Part shown: positions 12,200-26,364 of the stretch, one piece after another
Layout of the letters: every line of letters begins with the position of its first letter
Position numbering within the stretch: the stretch's first letter is position 1
Assembly (NCBI GenBank): GCA_963853835.1
Contig: OY970832.1
Span: 41,448,063 to 41,512,062 of the forward strand
Origin: Calendula officinalis
Taxonomy: Eukaryota > Streptophyta > Magnoliopsida > Asterales > Asteraceae
Length of the DNA stretch: 64,000 bases
Direction of reading: 5' to 3'
Made by a program: the position numbers and the translations under genes
The notes under the pieces: generated by a model
What the model was told of the DNA's origin: nothing
What the model saw: the letters and a program-made list of their open reading frames with translations, nothing else
Databases searched by the model: none

Positions 12200-14757
12200 T
12201 GTAACACCCGAAATTTACAAGATTTTTAAAATTTTTGAAAATAAAATTATAATCAAAAGGTCCCATAAATAAATCTCAGATATTAATATTTAACATTTAA
12301 AACGTATTTATTGCGGAAATAGTTAAGATAAAGTAAAGTGTTTTAAAATATTAAATGATGTCCACATCAGTAATGAAAAGATACAGCGGTCAACCGTCCA
12401 CCTTCTCCTTTCCTTTGTTGGTACCTGAAACAATGTGGGGGAAAGTTAGGGTCAGCTGGGGAAGCTGAGTGAATAATTTTCAAAATGCAAACAATCATAA
12501 CATACAACTCATGAGGGCACATCGGTGTACTCCTACTCAGAATCTACTCGATTAATTACTCAGATTTATTTCTCAGATTTTATTACTCAGATTTTAATTT
12601 ATATAGCGCGCTTGTGTGATTTGGGACGAGAGATCAAACTCGCCCCTCCTCACACCTCAGATAGGCATAAGCCAAAAACTCAGACGGGAGTGATCCCAAA
12701 ACTCAGACGGGAATAATCCCAAAACTCAGACGGGAGGTGATCCCAGGCATATAGCCAAAAACTCAGATGTGTGTTATTATGTTTTATTATCTCTTTAACA
12801 TAATTATCTCAGATGCCCTAGCAAGTAGTAGCAGAGAATGAGCCTGTGCCGAGCTCGGTTACCCAGGCACAATGTCTCAGATTAAAATAAATCAACAGCT
12901 GCTCAGATACTCAGATAGCATGTCAAACTCAGATAACAAATCAAACTCAGATAGCGGATCAAACTCAGATAACAGCTCAAGCTCAGATAACAATTATGGT
13001 GCAAGAAATGTAACACATAAGTCATGCATGTACAACGTTAAAACTGAATACACGGTGAGAATACTCACCTCGAGAAACGTAAGCTCCAAAGGATCCTCAA
13101 TACTCTAAGGCGCTGCTCGGTTATTCCTAGATGATCCTAAAAGCATAAAAATGAAACCCGAATTACAATCCGTTCTAAGGACTCAATTTAGAAAACTGGC
13201 AGCACCCGTCGGTCTCACGGAAACTGCTATAACTCTTAAACTGTGCAGTAGATTTGTCCCATATTTTTACCATGAAAGGTAGACAACCAGAACTACATAT
13301 CTCTGTGAGACGGTCACTGGCTAAAACAGATTCTAAGTGTATCAAAACAGCATTGCAAGACAGACCTGCTGCACAGGTCATCTTCCTAACAGCAGCATAC
13401 TAAATTGACTGTAACTCTTAAACCGTAATTCGGATTGACGAGAGGGTTGCGGTGTCGGAAAGCTAACTCAAAAACCAAGGTCCCTACACGGGCCTAAAAC
13501 TCTAAAGATTATTTTAAGTATCTCAAAAACAGATTAGAACAGTAGGGCAGATTCTGCCAGAAAAGCATTGGTTTAAACAACTCGATTTAGCAACCCGACC
13601 CGTCATCGAACAACCCGAGCACTTAGAATTCATTACCCGACAGCCCCCACATCTCAGATATCCTGATTTTAAAAGAAAAGATTTGTAATACAACCTTGAT
13701 GCTACAAGTCTCCCGGTTGGAAACCAAGAACCCTACGGGTTGGGTTTCCCTTCGGTTAGAGGTTCCCGATATCAACACGAATTAGACAATAACCCAAACC
13801 CAAACCTATCTCAGACTCGGTGTTGTATCATTCTAGAAACGCAGCCCTACTAAACTTCTATACACATAGATCAGGGTTAAAGAATTTACCGAACTATAAA
13901 CCCTACCGTCACTTGATTCTATCTTCTTGTCGCCTCAATTAAAAGAAATCAGCCACCCACCATTGCTCGATCAACGATCTTCTATTTCTGCTCCAAAATA
14001 CTCGACTACCAAAAAGGGGTTGGATGAAATGAAAATAAAAAGGCTGGTATTAATTGATTTGGAGGCTACTCCAGAAAAAGAAAGGCGCCTCCACAAAATA
14101 TTGCTAGTATACTCGCAAACTCTCAAACCCCAACAATTCCACATGCCTGCCTCGTCATTCTTTGAAATTGCAAAACCTACATCGATTAAAAACAATACTC
14201 CCACCGTCTCTTGATTAAATATCTTGGAAGTCTTCAAAAAACTTCATCACACCACCAACTTCTTGATTAAATATTCAATAATCTTTCAGGATAAACAACC
14301 CCAATTATATGGCTGCCTCGATGGCAAGTAAAAACGTAGAAGTCTGCTCGAAGAAGGCTACGGCCGAAAGAAAAACTAAGGGAAAAATAGGGTTTCTTGC
14401 ATAATACATCCTCTAAACTTGGTTAGGCCTCAAGCCCGCAAAACTCGAGCCCGCAAGGCACTTCTTTCGACATTGGCCTTGGCCTTCGGCCGGCCTTGGC
14501 CCGACACCACTAAAATGTGTAACTATTAAAATAATTGTCTGGCTATTTTCTTTTTAATTAATTACAATGTTAATTTAATATTAATCAAATTATTATAAAT
14601 TTCTGGACACGCTCACACTCATTAAATAACCAAATAAAATGTGTAATAAAAACGAACCACCAAAATACGGTTGGCCTAAATAATATAAAATTATTTATAA
14701 ATTAATAAAACGTGATTAAAATAATATTATTTAATTATTAAATTTCAGGGCGTTACA
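12200..14757 (-). repeat. Complete LTR of copy II (3' LTR)
   Basis: Copy of 982-3540 with one fewer base. It has the same inverted termini TGTAACACCC and GGGCGTTACA, and the same ACTCAGA minisatellite. On the minus strand it is preceded by the hairpin at 14778-14795. Confidence 0.82.
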
Positions 14758-17700
14758 ACTCAACTCCACTTGAAATAGACTTCGTCCCCGAAGTCATCGC
14801 TCGGAAAAAGCTCAGGGTAGTAATCTCGCGTCTCAACTCCTACTCGCCAACGACACACGTCCTCAAATGGGGAAAGAAAACAAAATGATAAGATTAAGAA
14901 TGAAAAGGAAAATCCTCAGGGTGACCTACGACATGCATACTCAAATGGAAAAGAAGAATAAAAACGATAAAGTTATGAATAGAAAGAAGCTCTTCATGGT
15001 GAATTTACTTAATAGGAAATGAACTCCAGATCACGTAAGTGCTCATACAATTATCCGCCTCTAGTGGCGCAAAACGATAAGGCTAAAAGGAATAAGGTCA
15101 GGATGCTCACTATGGATCTCAGTATGCAAAGAAAATTTGATAATGAGCATAAAATACACCACGATACTCTCCTGAAGGCGTCTTCTTGCTCTCGCATTCG
15201 GATACAGTTGTTGCACTCAGCGATTAACGTCGCGTTGAATCACCGATTCAACTCCACTTGGAAATTTACTATTGATTTGTTGGCGATACCAGATGCTCAG
15301 CGTAGTACCAGGTCATCCAAACTATTTGCACAATCGCCCTCGGATCTCTCATGACGATAACAAGTTTTTATGGAAAATTTTCTTCCCGCACAACTCCATC
15401 AGATGACCACTTACACATTTTAGCAACAGGTAAAAATTTCATTATTGACAATTTCGACCAAAATGACTCGGAAGATCCTCTACTCTATGGGTCAACAGTT
15501 TGTTAACAGCATAATAAATAATTTAGCGGTTTACACCATTATCAATTAATATAAAAACCATGCAAATAAATCACAAGTAATAGACATATCACACAGAATT
15601 CTCATATACTCAGGTATATAACTCCAAAATATAATCTGGAAATATAACTCAGAAGTCCCACTCAGAAATAAACTCAAAACATATCTCAGGAGTATAACTC
15701 AAAAATGTATAACTCAGGAACAGACTTATAAATCTTAACTCAGAAGCAAACCCAAAACTCTAACTCAGTAACAACTCATAAGGTAATAATATTTACAAGT
15801 AATAGCATTAGGTATAAATCACATTTTTACTCATTCTTATTACTACTCGCGTGTTCCAATTTACCAGCTTATAATACTTGGAATGATATACCCTCTCTCA
15901 ACCGTGTTATTGGTTCTCAAAATAACTCTTCTTTAACATTATATTGTTATCTTACTCTATTAGGTTTGCATAATACCGATATTGATAACCCTTTAAATAG
16001 CTCAAATTAACGATCTTGTCATTTAATTCCCTTTAATAGGTTCTCATTCTATTACATTTAGTGGTTTCTCGATAATATTTTAATAGATGTTTTCTCATTC
16101 ATCTAGTTTAACGATCCTTTAATAGACCGTCTCACTGATTTCACACAATTTAGAATGTCTCTTAATTATTTTAACCATATCTACTCATTAATTTCATGTT
16201 GCCTACTAAAAATTCCAATTAAATTTCATACTCTTATTTATAGTGATTTCTCGTTACTCAAATTACGAATAAATTCCTAGTTCTCATTTATTCAATTCGC
16301 AGTTACACTTTATTCTAAATCTTACGGTTTACTCATGGTTCATCAACTCCGTACATTCTCGTATTTTCGAAATTTCTCCTAAGTTCAATATAAATTTATT
16401 GAATAGCTGTTCTCATCTCAAGTTTGATAATTATTCATAAATAGAGTTTTCTCATATAATTTTATAATACCTCAAAACTCATAACACTTTATAATACTTC
16501 AAAAATTTGAATAAAACTTCCCGTTAATTTAATACTTTTTGCTTTTGACTCATTTTATTAATTCGCTTATGTAACTCGATTTGTAAATTTCTTATAACTC
16601 AAAATTACTCCATAATTAATCAAAATAAAATTTTATCATTTAGCTCATTTTAATAATAACTTATTACCAGCAAATTACCGATCTCATTTTAACTCATTTT
16701 CCTCGAAATTTCATTGTAGCAGTTTTCTCATATTCGACTCATTTTAATAAGTTCTCATCACTTTAATTTAATGATTTCTCATCATCACATTTATAACCAC
16801 CCAAGAATAAGTATACCGTCTTATTTTGTATATAATTGTAGTATTACTACTTCTCTTTTGCACGATATTCATTCAACCCAATTAACTTGATTGTTAATTT
16901 CTCCAGTAAACCCGATCTATCATTTTGTATACTCGGTACTTACACTATAAAATTAATTCAAATATTCTCAATTTGCTCTATTCGGTGGTTACTTTTATAA
17001 ATTTTCAAATCAAGTATATGTTTCTAGATTTCATACTTTTAAAATCCTCATCCAGAAAATCTCTATGTATAAGCATCATGCTCATAATAATACATACCGA
17101 TAATTATTTTATTTTCAGAAATTTCCCTTTTTACTCCTACTCAACTCCACTTGGAGAAAACTCGTCCTCGAGTTTGGCACTAGAATTCTCTATTATGATA
17201 ACATAAACCACATATACTCACTCAAACAAATAACATGCATAAAATAAATTCACAATAACAAGCATTGGTCCATCGTTCCCTTCAAAATCTCCCCATAACC
17301 AACCAAAAGTTCGGTGTGTACGATAATAGGGGCCCTCTATTACTTTCGACACCTACTTCTGTTTGGTCACGAGTCAATCCCAAAGTTTACAACTTCCCAC
17401 ATATAAATCCACCAGCAAATCACACTAAAAGGAAGAAAATTTTACTTTCATATCTGATAAATTACTCAAAATCTTATAAACATTACTCATAAATGCACTC
17501 AGCAAAAAGGCACTCAGCCAAAGTATTTTATTATGTTTTTAACTCAGAACATAATATAACTAATAAGCTCTTCTGATTCATTTTTAAATAAATCATCACT
17601 GAATTCATGATGATAGTCTCCCTTTAGTTCACTTTTACTAAATACCCTTTAAGATAAACTTGAATAATTTCTGTTTAATTTGACTCGGCAATCCTCGATT

Positions 17701-19451
17701 AGTTGGTATAACAAACTTATATAGGTTATTCAATATCTCTGTGTTAAATTAATAATCTCACCTCGAGAGACGTAAGCTCCAAAGGATCCTCAATACTCTA
17801 AGGCGCTGCTCGGTTATTCCTAGATGATCCTCAAAGCATAAAAATGAAACCCGAATTACAATCCGTTCTAAGGACTCAATTTAGAAAACTGGCAGCACCC
17901 GTCGGTCTCACGGAAACTGCTATAACTCTTAAACTGTGCAGTAGATTTATCCCATATTTTTACCATGAAATGTAGACAACCAGAACTACATATCTCTGTG
18001 AGACGGTCACTGGCTAAAACAGACTCTAAGTGTATCAAAACAGCATTGCAAGACAGACCTGCTGCACAGGTCATCTTCCTAACAGCAGCATACTAAATTG
18101 ACTGTAACTCTTAAACCGTAATTCGGATTGACGAGAGGGTTGCGGTGTCGGAAAGCTAACTCAAAAACCAAGGTCCCTACACGGGCCAAAAACTCTAAAG
18201 ATTATTTTAAGTATCTCAAAAACAGATTAGAACAGTAGGGCAGATTCTGCAAGAAAAGCATTGGTTTAAACAACTCGATTTAGCAACCCGACCCGTCATC
18301 GAACAACCCGAGCACTTAGAATTCGTTACCCGACAGCCCCCACATCTCAGATATCCTGATTTTAAAAGAAAAGATTTGTAATACAACCTTGATGCTACAA
18401 GTCTCCCGGTTGGAAACCAAGAACCCTACGGGTTGGGTTTCCCTTCGGTTAGAGGTTCCCGATATCAACACGAATTAGACAATAACCCAAACCCAAACCT
18501 ATCTCAGACTCGGTGTTGTATCATTCTAGAAACGCAGCCCTACTAAACTTCTATACACATAGATCAGGGTTAAAGAATTTACCGAACTATAAACCCTACC
18601 GTCACTTGATTCTATCTTCTTGTCGCCTCAATTAAAAGAAATCAGCCACCCACCACTGCTCGATCAACGATCTTCTATTTCTGCTCCAAAATACTCGACT
18701 ACCAAAAAGGGGTTGGATGAAATGAAAATAAAAAGGCTGGTATTAATTGATTTGGAGGCTACTCCAGAAAAAGAAAGGCGCCTCCACAAAATATTGCTAG
18801 TATACTCGCAAACTCTCAAACCCCAACAATTCCACATGCCTGCCTCGTCATTCTTTGAAATTGCAAAACCTACATCGATTAAAAACAATACTCCCACCGT
18901 CTCTTGATTAAATATCTTGGAAGTCTTCAAAAAACTTCATCACACCACCAACTTCTTGATTAAATATTCAATAATCTTTCAGGATAAACAACCCCAATTA
19001 TATGGCTGCCTCGATGGCAAGTAAAAACGTAGAAGTCTGTTCGAAGAAGGCTACGGCCGAAAGAAAAACTAAGGGAAAAATAGGGTTTCTTGCATAATAC
19101 ATCCTCTAAACTTGGTTAGGCCTCAAGCCCGCAAAACTCGAGCCCGCAAGGCACTTCTTTCGACATTGGCCTTGGCCTTCGGCCGGCCTTGGCCCGACAC
19201 CACTAAAATGTGTAACTATTAAAATAAGTGTCTGGCTATTTTCTTTTTAATTAATTACAATGTTAATTTAATATTAATCAAATTATTATAAATTTCTGGA
19301 CACGCTCACACTCATTAAATAACCAAATAAAACGTGTAATAAAAACGAACCACCAAAATACGGTTGGCCTAAATAATATAAAATTATTTATAAATTAATA
19401 AAACGTGATTAAAATAATATTATTTAATTATTAAAATTTCAGGGCGTTACA
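14758..19451 (-). repeat. Internal-plus-LTR tandem unit 1 of copy II
   Basis: Non-coding internal region 14758-17756 plus truncated LTR 17757-19451. It contains both hairpins of the family (14778-14795 and 17158-17175). The boundary CTCACCTCGAG at 17757 is the same truncation point as in copy I. ORFs here (for example 15019-15354 and 16925-17206) repeat those of copy I and are not recognised. Confidence 0.8.
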
Positions 19452-22400
19452 ACTCAACTCCACTTGAAATAGACTTCGTCCCCGAAGTCATCGCTCGGAA
19501 AAAGCTCAGGGTAGTAATCTCGCGTCTCAACTCCTACTCGCCAACGACACACGTCCTCAAATGGGGAAAGAAAACAAAATGATAAGATTAAGAATGAAAA
19601 GGAAAATCCTCAGGGTGTCCTACGACATGCATACTCAAATGGAAAAGAAGAATAAAAACGATAAAGTTATGAATAGAAAGAAGCTCTTCATGGTGAATTT
19701 ACTTAATAGGAAATGAACTCCAGATCACGTAAGTGCTCATACAATTATCCGCCTCTAGTGGGGCAAAACGATAAGGCTAAAAGGAATAAGGTCAGGATGC
19801 TCACTATGGATCTCAGTATGCAAAGAAAATTTGATAATGAGCATAAAATACACCACGATACTCTCCTGAAGGCGTCTTCTTGCTCTCGCATTCGGATACA
19901 GTTGTTGCACTCAGCGATTAACGTCGCGTTGAATCACCGATTCAACTCCACTTGGAAATTTACTATTGATTTGTTGGCGATACCAGATGCTCAGCGTAGT
20001 ACCAGGTCATCCAAACTATTTGCACAATCACCCTCGGATCTCTCATGACGATAACAAGTTTTTATGGAAAATTTTCTTCCCGCACAACTCCATCAGATAA
20101 CCACTTACACATTTTAGCAACAGGTAAAAATTTCATTATTGACAATTTCCACCAAAATGACTCGGAAGGTCATCTACTCTATGGGTCAACAATTTGTTAA
20201 CAGCATAATAAATAATTTAGCGGTTTACACCATTATCAATTAATATAAAAACCATGCAAATAAATCACAAGTAATATACATATCACACAGAATTCTCATA
20301 TACTCAGGTATATAACTCCAAAATATGATCTGGAAATGTAACTCAGAAGTCCCACTCAGAAATAAACTCAAAACATATCTCAGGAGTATAACCCAAAAAT
20401 GTATAACTCAGGAACAGACTTATAAATCTTAACTCAGAAGCAAACCCAAAACTCTAACTCAGTTACAACTCATAAGTTAATAATATTTACAAGTAATAGC
20501 ATTAGGTATAAATCACATTTTTACTCATTCTTATTACTACTCGCGTGTTCCATTTTACCAGCTTATAATACTTGGAATGATATACCCTCTCTCAACCGTG
20601 TTATTGGTTCTCAAAATAACTCTTCTTTAACATTATATTGTTATCTTACTCTATTAGGTTTGCATAATACCGATATTGATAACCCTTTAAATAGCTCAAA
20701 TTAACGATCTTGTCATTTAATTCCCTTTAATAGGTTCCCATTCTATTACATTTAGTGGTTTCTCGATAATATTTTAATAGATGTTTTCTCATTCATCTAG
20801 TTTAACGATCCTTTAATAGACCGTCTCACTGATTTCACACTATTTAGAATGTCTCTTAATTATTTTAACCATATCTACTCATTAATTTCATGTTGCCTAC
20901 TAAAAATTCCAATTAAATTTCATACTCTTATTTATAATGATTTCTCGTTACTCAAATTACGAATAAATTCCTAGTTCTCATTTATTCAATTCGCAGTTAC
21001 ACTTTATTCTAAATCTTACGGTTTACTCATGGTTCATCAACTCCGTACATTCTCGTATTTTCGAAATTTCTCCTAAGTTCAATATAAATTTATTGAATAG
21101 CTGTTCTCATCTCAAGTTTGATAATTATTCATAAATAGAGTTTTCTCATATAATTTTATAATACCTCAAAACTCATAACACTTTATAATACTTCAAAAAT
21201 TTGAATAAAACTTCCCGTTAATTTAATACTTTTTGCTTTTGACTCATTTTATTAATTCGCTTATGTAACTCGATTTGTAAATTTCTTATAACTCAAAATT
21301 ACTCCATAATTAATCAAAATAAAATTTTATCATTTAGCTCATTTTAATAATAACTTATTACCAGCAAATTACCGATCTCATTTTAACTCATTTTCCTCGA
21401 AATTTCATTGTAGCAGTTTTCTCATATTCGACTCATTTTAATAAGTTCTCATCACTTTAATTTAATGATTTCTCATCATCACATTTATAACCACCCAAGA
21501 ATAAGTATACTGTCTTATTTTGTATATAATTGTATTATTACTACTTCTCTTTTGCACGATATTCATTCAACCCAATTAACTTGATTGTTAATTTCTCCAG
21601 TAAACCCGATCTATCATTTTGTATACTCGGTACTTACACTATAAAATTAATTCAAATATTCTCAATTTGCTCTATTCGGTGGTTACTTTTATAAATTTTC
21701 AAATCAAGTATATGTTTCTAGATTTCATACTTTTAAAATCCTCATCCAGAAAATCTCTATGTATAAGCATCATGCTCATAATAATACATACCGATAATTA
21801 TTTTATTTTCAGAAATTTCCCTTTTTACTCCTACTCAACTCCACTTGGAGAAAACTCGTCCTCGAGTTTGGCACTAGAATTCTCTATTATGATAACATAA
21901 ACCACATATACTCACTCAAACAAATAACATGCATAAAATAAATTCACAATAACAAGCATTGGTCCATCGTTCCCTTCAAAATCTCCCCATAACCAACCAA
22001 AAGTTCGGTGTGTACGATAATAGGGGCCCTCTATTACTTTCGACACCTACTTCTGTTTGGTCACGAGTCAATCCCAAAGTTTACAACTTCCCACATATAA
22101 ATCCACCAGCAAATCACACTAAAAGGAAGAAAATTTTACTTTCATATCTGATAAATTACTCAAAATCTTATAAACATTACTCATAAATGCACTCAGCAAA
22201 AAGGCACTCAGCCAAAGTATTTTATTATGTTTTTAACTCAGAACATAATATAACTAATAAGCTCTTCTGATTCATTTTTAAATAAATCATCACTGAATTC
22301 ATGATGATAGTCTCCCTTTAGTTCACTTTTAATAAATACCCTTTAAGATAAACTTGAATAATTTCTGTTTAATTTGACTCGGCAATCCTCGATTAGTTGG

Positions 22401-24145
22401 TATAACAAACTTATATAGGTTATTCAATATCTCTGTGTTAAATTAATAATCTCACCTCGAGAAACGTAAGCTCCAAAGGATCCTCAATACTCTAAGGCGC
22501 TGCTCGGTTATTCCTAGATGATCCTAAAAGCATAAAAATGAAACCCGAATTACAATCCGTTCTAAGGACTCAATTTAGAAAACTGGCAGCACCCGTCGGT
22601 CTCACGGAATCTGCTATAACTCTTAAACTGTGCAGTAGATTTATCCCATATTTTTACCATGAAATGTAGACAACCAGAACTACATATCTCTGTGAGACGG
22701 TCACTGGCTAAAACAGACTCTAAGTGTATCAAAACAGCATTGCAAGACAGACCTGCTGCACAGGTCATCTTCCTAACAGCAGCATACTAAATTGACTGTA
22801 ACTCTTAAACCGTAATTCGGATTGACGAGAGGGTTGCGGTGTCGGAAAGCTAACTCAAAAACCAAGGTCCCTACACGGGCCAAAAACTCTAAAGATTATT
22901 TTAAGTATCTCAAAAACAGATTAGAACAGTAGGGCAGATTCTGCAAGAAAAGCATTGGTTTAAACAACTCGATTTAGCAACCCGACCCGTCATCGAACAA
23001 CCCGAGCACTTAGAATTCATTACCCGACAGCCCCCACATCTCAGATATCCTGATTTTAAAAGAAAAGATTTGTAATACAACCTTGATGCTACAAGTCTCC
23101 CGGTTGGAAACCAAGAACCCTACGGGTTGGGTTTCCCTTCGGTTAGAGGTTCCCGATATCAACACGAATTAGACAATAACCCAAACCCAAACCTATCTCA
23201 GACTCGGTGTTGTATCATTCTAGAAACGCAGCCCTACTAAACTTCTATACACATAGATCAGGGTTAAAGAATTTACCGAACTATAAACCCTACCGTCACT
23301 TGATTCTATCTTCTTGTCGCCTCAATTAAAAGAAATCAGCCACCCACCATTGCTCGATCAACGATCTTCTATTTCTGCTCCAAAATACTCGACTACCAAA
23401 AAGGGGTTGGATGAAATGAAAATAAAAAGGCTGGTATTAATTGATTTGGAGGCTACTCCAGAAAAAGAAAGGCGCCTCCACAAAATATTGCTAGTATACT
23501 CGCAAACTCTCAAACCCCAACAATTCCACATGCCTGCCTCGTCATTCTTTGAAATTGCAAAACCTACATCGATTAAAAACAATACTCCCACCGTCTCTTG
23601 ATTAAATATCTTGGAAGTCTTCAAAAAACTTCATCACACCACCAACTTCTTGATTAAATATTCAATAATCTTTCAGGATAAACAACCCCAATTATATGGC
23701 TGCCTCGATGGCAAGTAAAAACGTAGAAGTCTGCTCGAAGAAGGCTACGGCCGAAAGAAAAACTAAGGGAAAAATAGGGTTTCTTGCATAATACATCCTC
23801 TAAACTTGGTTAGGCCTCAAGCCCGCAAAACTCGAGCCCGCAAGGCACTTCTTTCGACATTGGCCTTGGCCTTCGGCCGGCCTTGGCCCGACACCACTAA
23901 AATGTGTAACTATTAAAATAATTGTCTGGCTATTTTCTTTTTAATTAATTACAATGTTAATTTAATATTAATCAAATTATTATAAATTTCTGGACACGCT
24001 CACACTCATTAAATAACCAAATAAAACGTGTAATAAAAACGAACCACCAAAATACGGTTGGCCTAAATAATATAAAATTATTTATAAATTAATAAAATGT
24101 GATTAAAATAATATTATTTAATTATTAAAATTTCAGGGCGTTACA
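19452..24145 (-). repeat. Internal-plus-LTR tandem unit 2 of copy II
   Basis: Second 4,694-bp unit: internal 19452-22450, truncated LTR 22451-24145. Hairpins lie at 19472-19489 and 21852-21869. It ends exactly at GGGCGTTACA followed by CCATG. This outer LTR abuts satellite directly, whereas in copy I six internal-like bases intervene. Confidence 0.8.
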
Positions 24146-25710
24146 CCATGGCCCTTGAACCATTATAACCACTAGAGGTCCATAACTCATGCCGATGGCC
24201 CTTGAACCATTATAACTACTAGCCATGACCAATAGCCTACATTTATCAATTTTACAAGTAATAGGTGTCCATAACCCATAACCATGGCCCTTGAACCATT
24301 GTAACCACTAGATGTCCATAACTCATACCTATGGCCCATGAACCATTATAACTACTGCCCATGACCAATGGCATTTAGATATCCATTTTACAAGTAATAG
24401 GTGTCCATAACCCATAACCATGGCCCTTGAACCATTTTAACCACTAGATGTCCATAACGCATACCGATGGCCGTTGAACCATTATAACTAATAGCCATGA
24501 CCAATAGCCTATTGATATCCATTTTACAAGTAATAGGTGTCCATAACCCATAACCATGGCCCTTAAACCAATATAACCAGTAAGTATACATAACTCATAC
24601 CCATGGCGCTTGAACCATTATAACCAAGTAATAGGTGTTCATAACACATACCCCTGACCCTTAAACCATTATCACCACTAGATGTCTTTAACTCATACCG
24701 ATGGCCCTTAAACCATTATAACTACTAGCCATGACCAATAGCCTATAGATATCCATTTTACAAGTTATAGGTGTCCATAAACCATAACCATGGCCCTTGA
24801 ACCAGTATAACCAGTAGATGTCCATAACTCATACTGATGGCTCTTGAACCATTATAACCACTAGATGTCCATAACTCATACCGATGGCCCTTGAACCTTT
24901 ATAACTAATAGCCATGACCAATAGCCTATAGATATCCATTTTACAAGTAATAGGTGTCCATAACCCATCACCATGGCCCTTGAACCATTTTAACCACTAG
25001 ATATTCATAACTCATACCGATGGCACTTGAACCATTATAGCTACTAGCCATGACCAATTGCCTATAGATATCCATTTTACAAGTTATAGGTGACCATAAC
25101 CTATAACCATGGCCCTTGAACCATTTTAACCACTAGATGTTCATAACTCATACCAATGGCACTTGAACCATTATAACTACTAGCCATGACCAATAGCCTA
25201 TAGATATCGGTTTTACAAGTTATAGTTGTTCATAAACCATAACCATGGCCCTTGAACCATTTTAACCAGTAGATGTCCATAACTCATACTAATGGCCCTT
25301 GAACCATTATAACCACTAGCAATGACCAATAGCCTATAGATATCCATTTTACAAGTAGTATGTGTCCATAACCCATAACCATGGCCCTTGAACCATTATA
25401 ACCACTAGAGGTCCATAACTCATACCGATGGCCCTTGAACCTTTATAACTACTGGCGATGACCAATAGCCTATTGATATCCATTTTACAGGTAATAGGTG
25501 TCCATAAACCATGGTCCTTGATCCATTATAACCAGTAGATGTCCATAACTCATACCGATGGCCCTTGAACCATTATAACTACTAGCCATGACCAATAATC
25601 TACATGTATCAATCTTACAAGTAATAGGTGTCCATAAACCATAACCATGGCCCTTGAACCAATGTAACCACTAGATGTCCATAACTCATACCGATGGCCC
25701 TTGAACCATT
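24146..25710. repeat. satellite block 4
   Basis: The longest uninterrupted satellite block, about eleven units, beginning with the CCATG target duplication of copy II. Both 136-bp three-monomer units and longer units with an additional monomer occur. It ends in CTTGAACCATT fused directly to a chromovirus gag fragment. The minus-strand ORF 24388-24591 is satellite translation. Confidence 0.93.
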
Positions 25711-26188
25711 GCAATTTTCTTTACATTCACTGATGTCAAGCACTACCTCCATTCGTTCAATCCAGCAGGTAATTCCTACGGCACCTTCCGTACCATTGAA
25801 CCTCATTGGGTCACAACCCATAAATGCTTTGTACGTACATCCTTTTGGTTCATTCTCAGCTCCTCCACCGCCGTTTTGGTTATTGTTCACACCGCTTCCG
25901 CCAGCTTGATTCGTACGGTTAACTTCCTGGTTATGCAAGGCAGCAGCTACTTGTTCAGAGATGAGGTTGGCGATTTGGGCTGCAGTAAGAGGGACTGGTT
26001 CTCCGTTGTTATTTTGTTGAGCAGCTCTTCGACGGGCCATGTTTGATTTCTTGAAAACATGGTAGAAGAACATAAGATAATAGAGTAGAGAAATTATGGT
26101 TAACATGATAATATAAATGGATGCAGTGAGGACTCTTCAAAACCAATTCAATTTACTATTTACAAAGGCCATGGTTTGCGATTATAGT
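25711..26188 (-). pseudogene. Chromovirus gag N-terminal fragment 1 plus leader
   Basis: The minus-strand start codon is at 26040 and encodes MARRRAAQQNNNGEPVPL, followed by a Gly/Asn-rich linker and the conserved gag start KGCTYKAFMGCDPMRFNG...EGAVG...WIERMEVV. This is the N-terminal part of Tekay-like chromovirus Gag. Coding sequence stops at 25711, where it joins satellite after the ECKENC codons, so most of gag and all of pol are missing. Upstream (26041-26188) is leader sequence with an internal deletion that brings in GATTATAGTCTAG, a primer-site-proximal motif also seen near 34460. The right side joins satellite again. Confidence 0.85.
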
Positions 26189-26364
26189 CTAGATGTTCAT
26201 AACTCATACCGATGGCCCTTGAACCATTATAACTACTACCCATGACCAATGGCCTTTAGATATCAATTTTACAAGTAATAGGTGTCCATAAACCATAACC
26301 ATGGCCCTTGAACCATTGTAACCACTAGATGTCCATAAACCATAACCATGGCTCTTGAACCATT
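26189..26364. repeat. satellite block 5, between two gag fragments
   Basis: A little over one satellite unit between the two gag copies. Its right junction, GAACCATT followed by gag, is at the same gag codon as the junction at 25711. The gag piece has therefore been duplicated together with satellite. Confidence 0.88.

Larger units (their letters stand above)
12200..24145 (-). mobile_element. Gypsy element copy II with a tandemly duplicated internal-LTR unit
   Basis: The arrangement is complete LTR (12200-14757), internal (14758-17756), truncated LTR (17757-19451), internal (19452-22450), truncated LTR (22451-24145). The unit 14758-19451 is repeated as 19452-24145, each 4,694 bp and nearly identical. 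CCATG at 12195-12199 and at 24146-24150 is a clean 5-bp target duplication around the whole 11.9 kb. So one insertion was later enlarged by unequal recombination between its LTRs. It is the same family and orientation as copy I and has no recognisable protein domain. Compared with copy I it shows only scattered substitutions and a few 1-bp indels. Confidence 0.85.

Noticed and set aside
24146..25710. CRISPR-like regular repeats
   Set aside because: The whole unit is repeated without unique spacers, and the context is a plant satellite.
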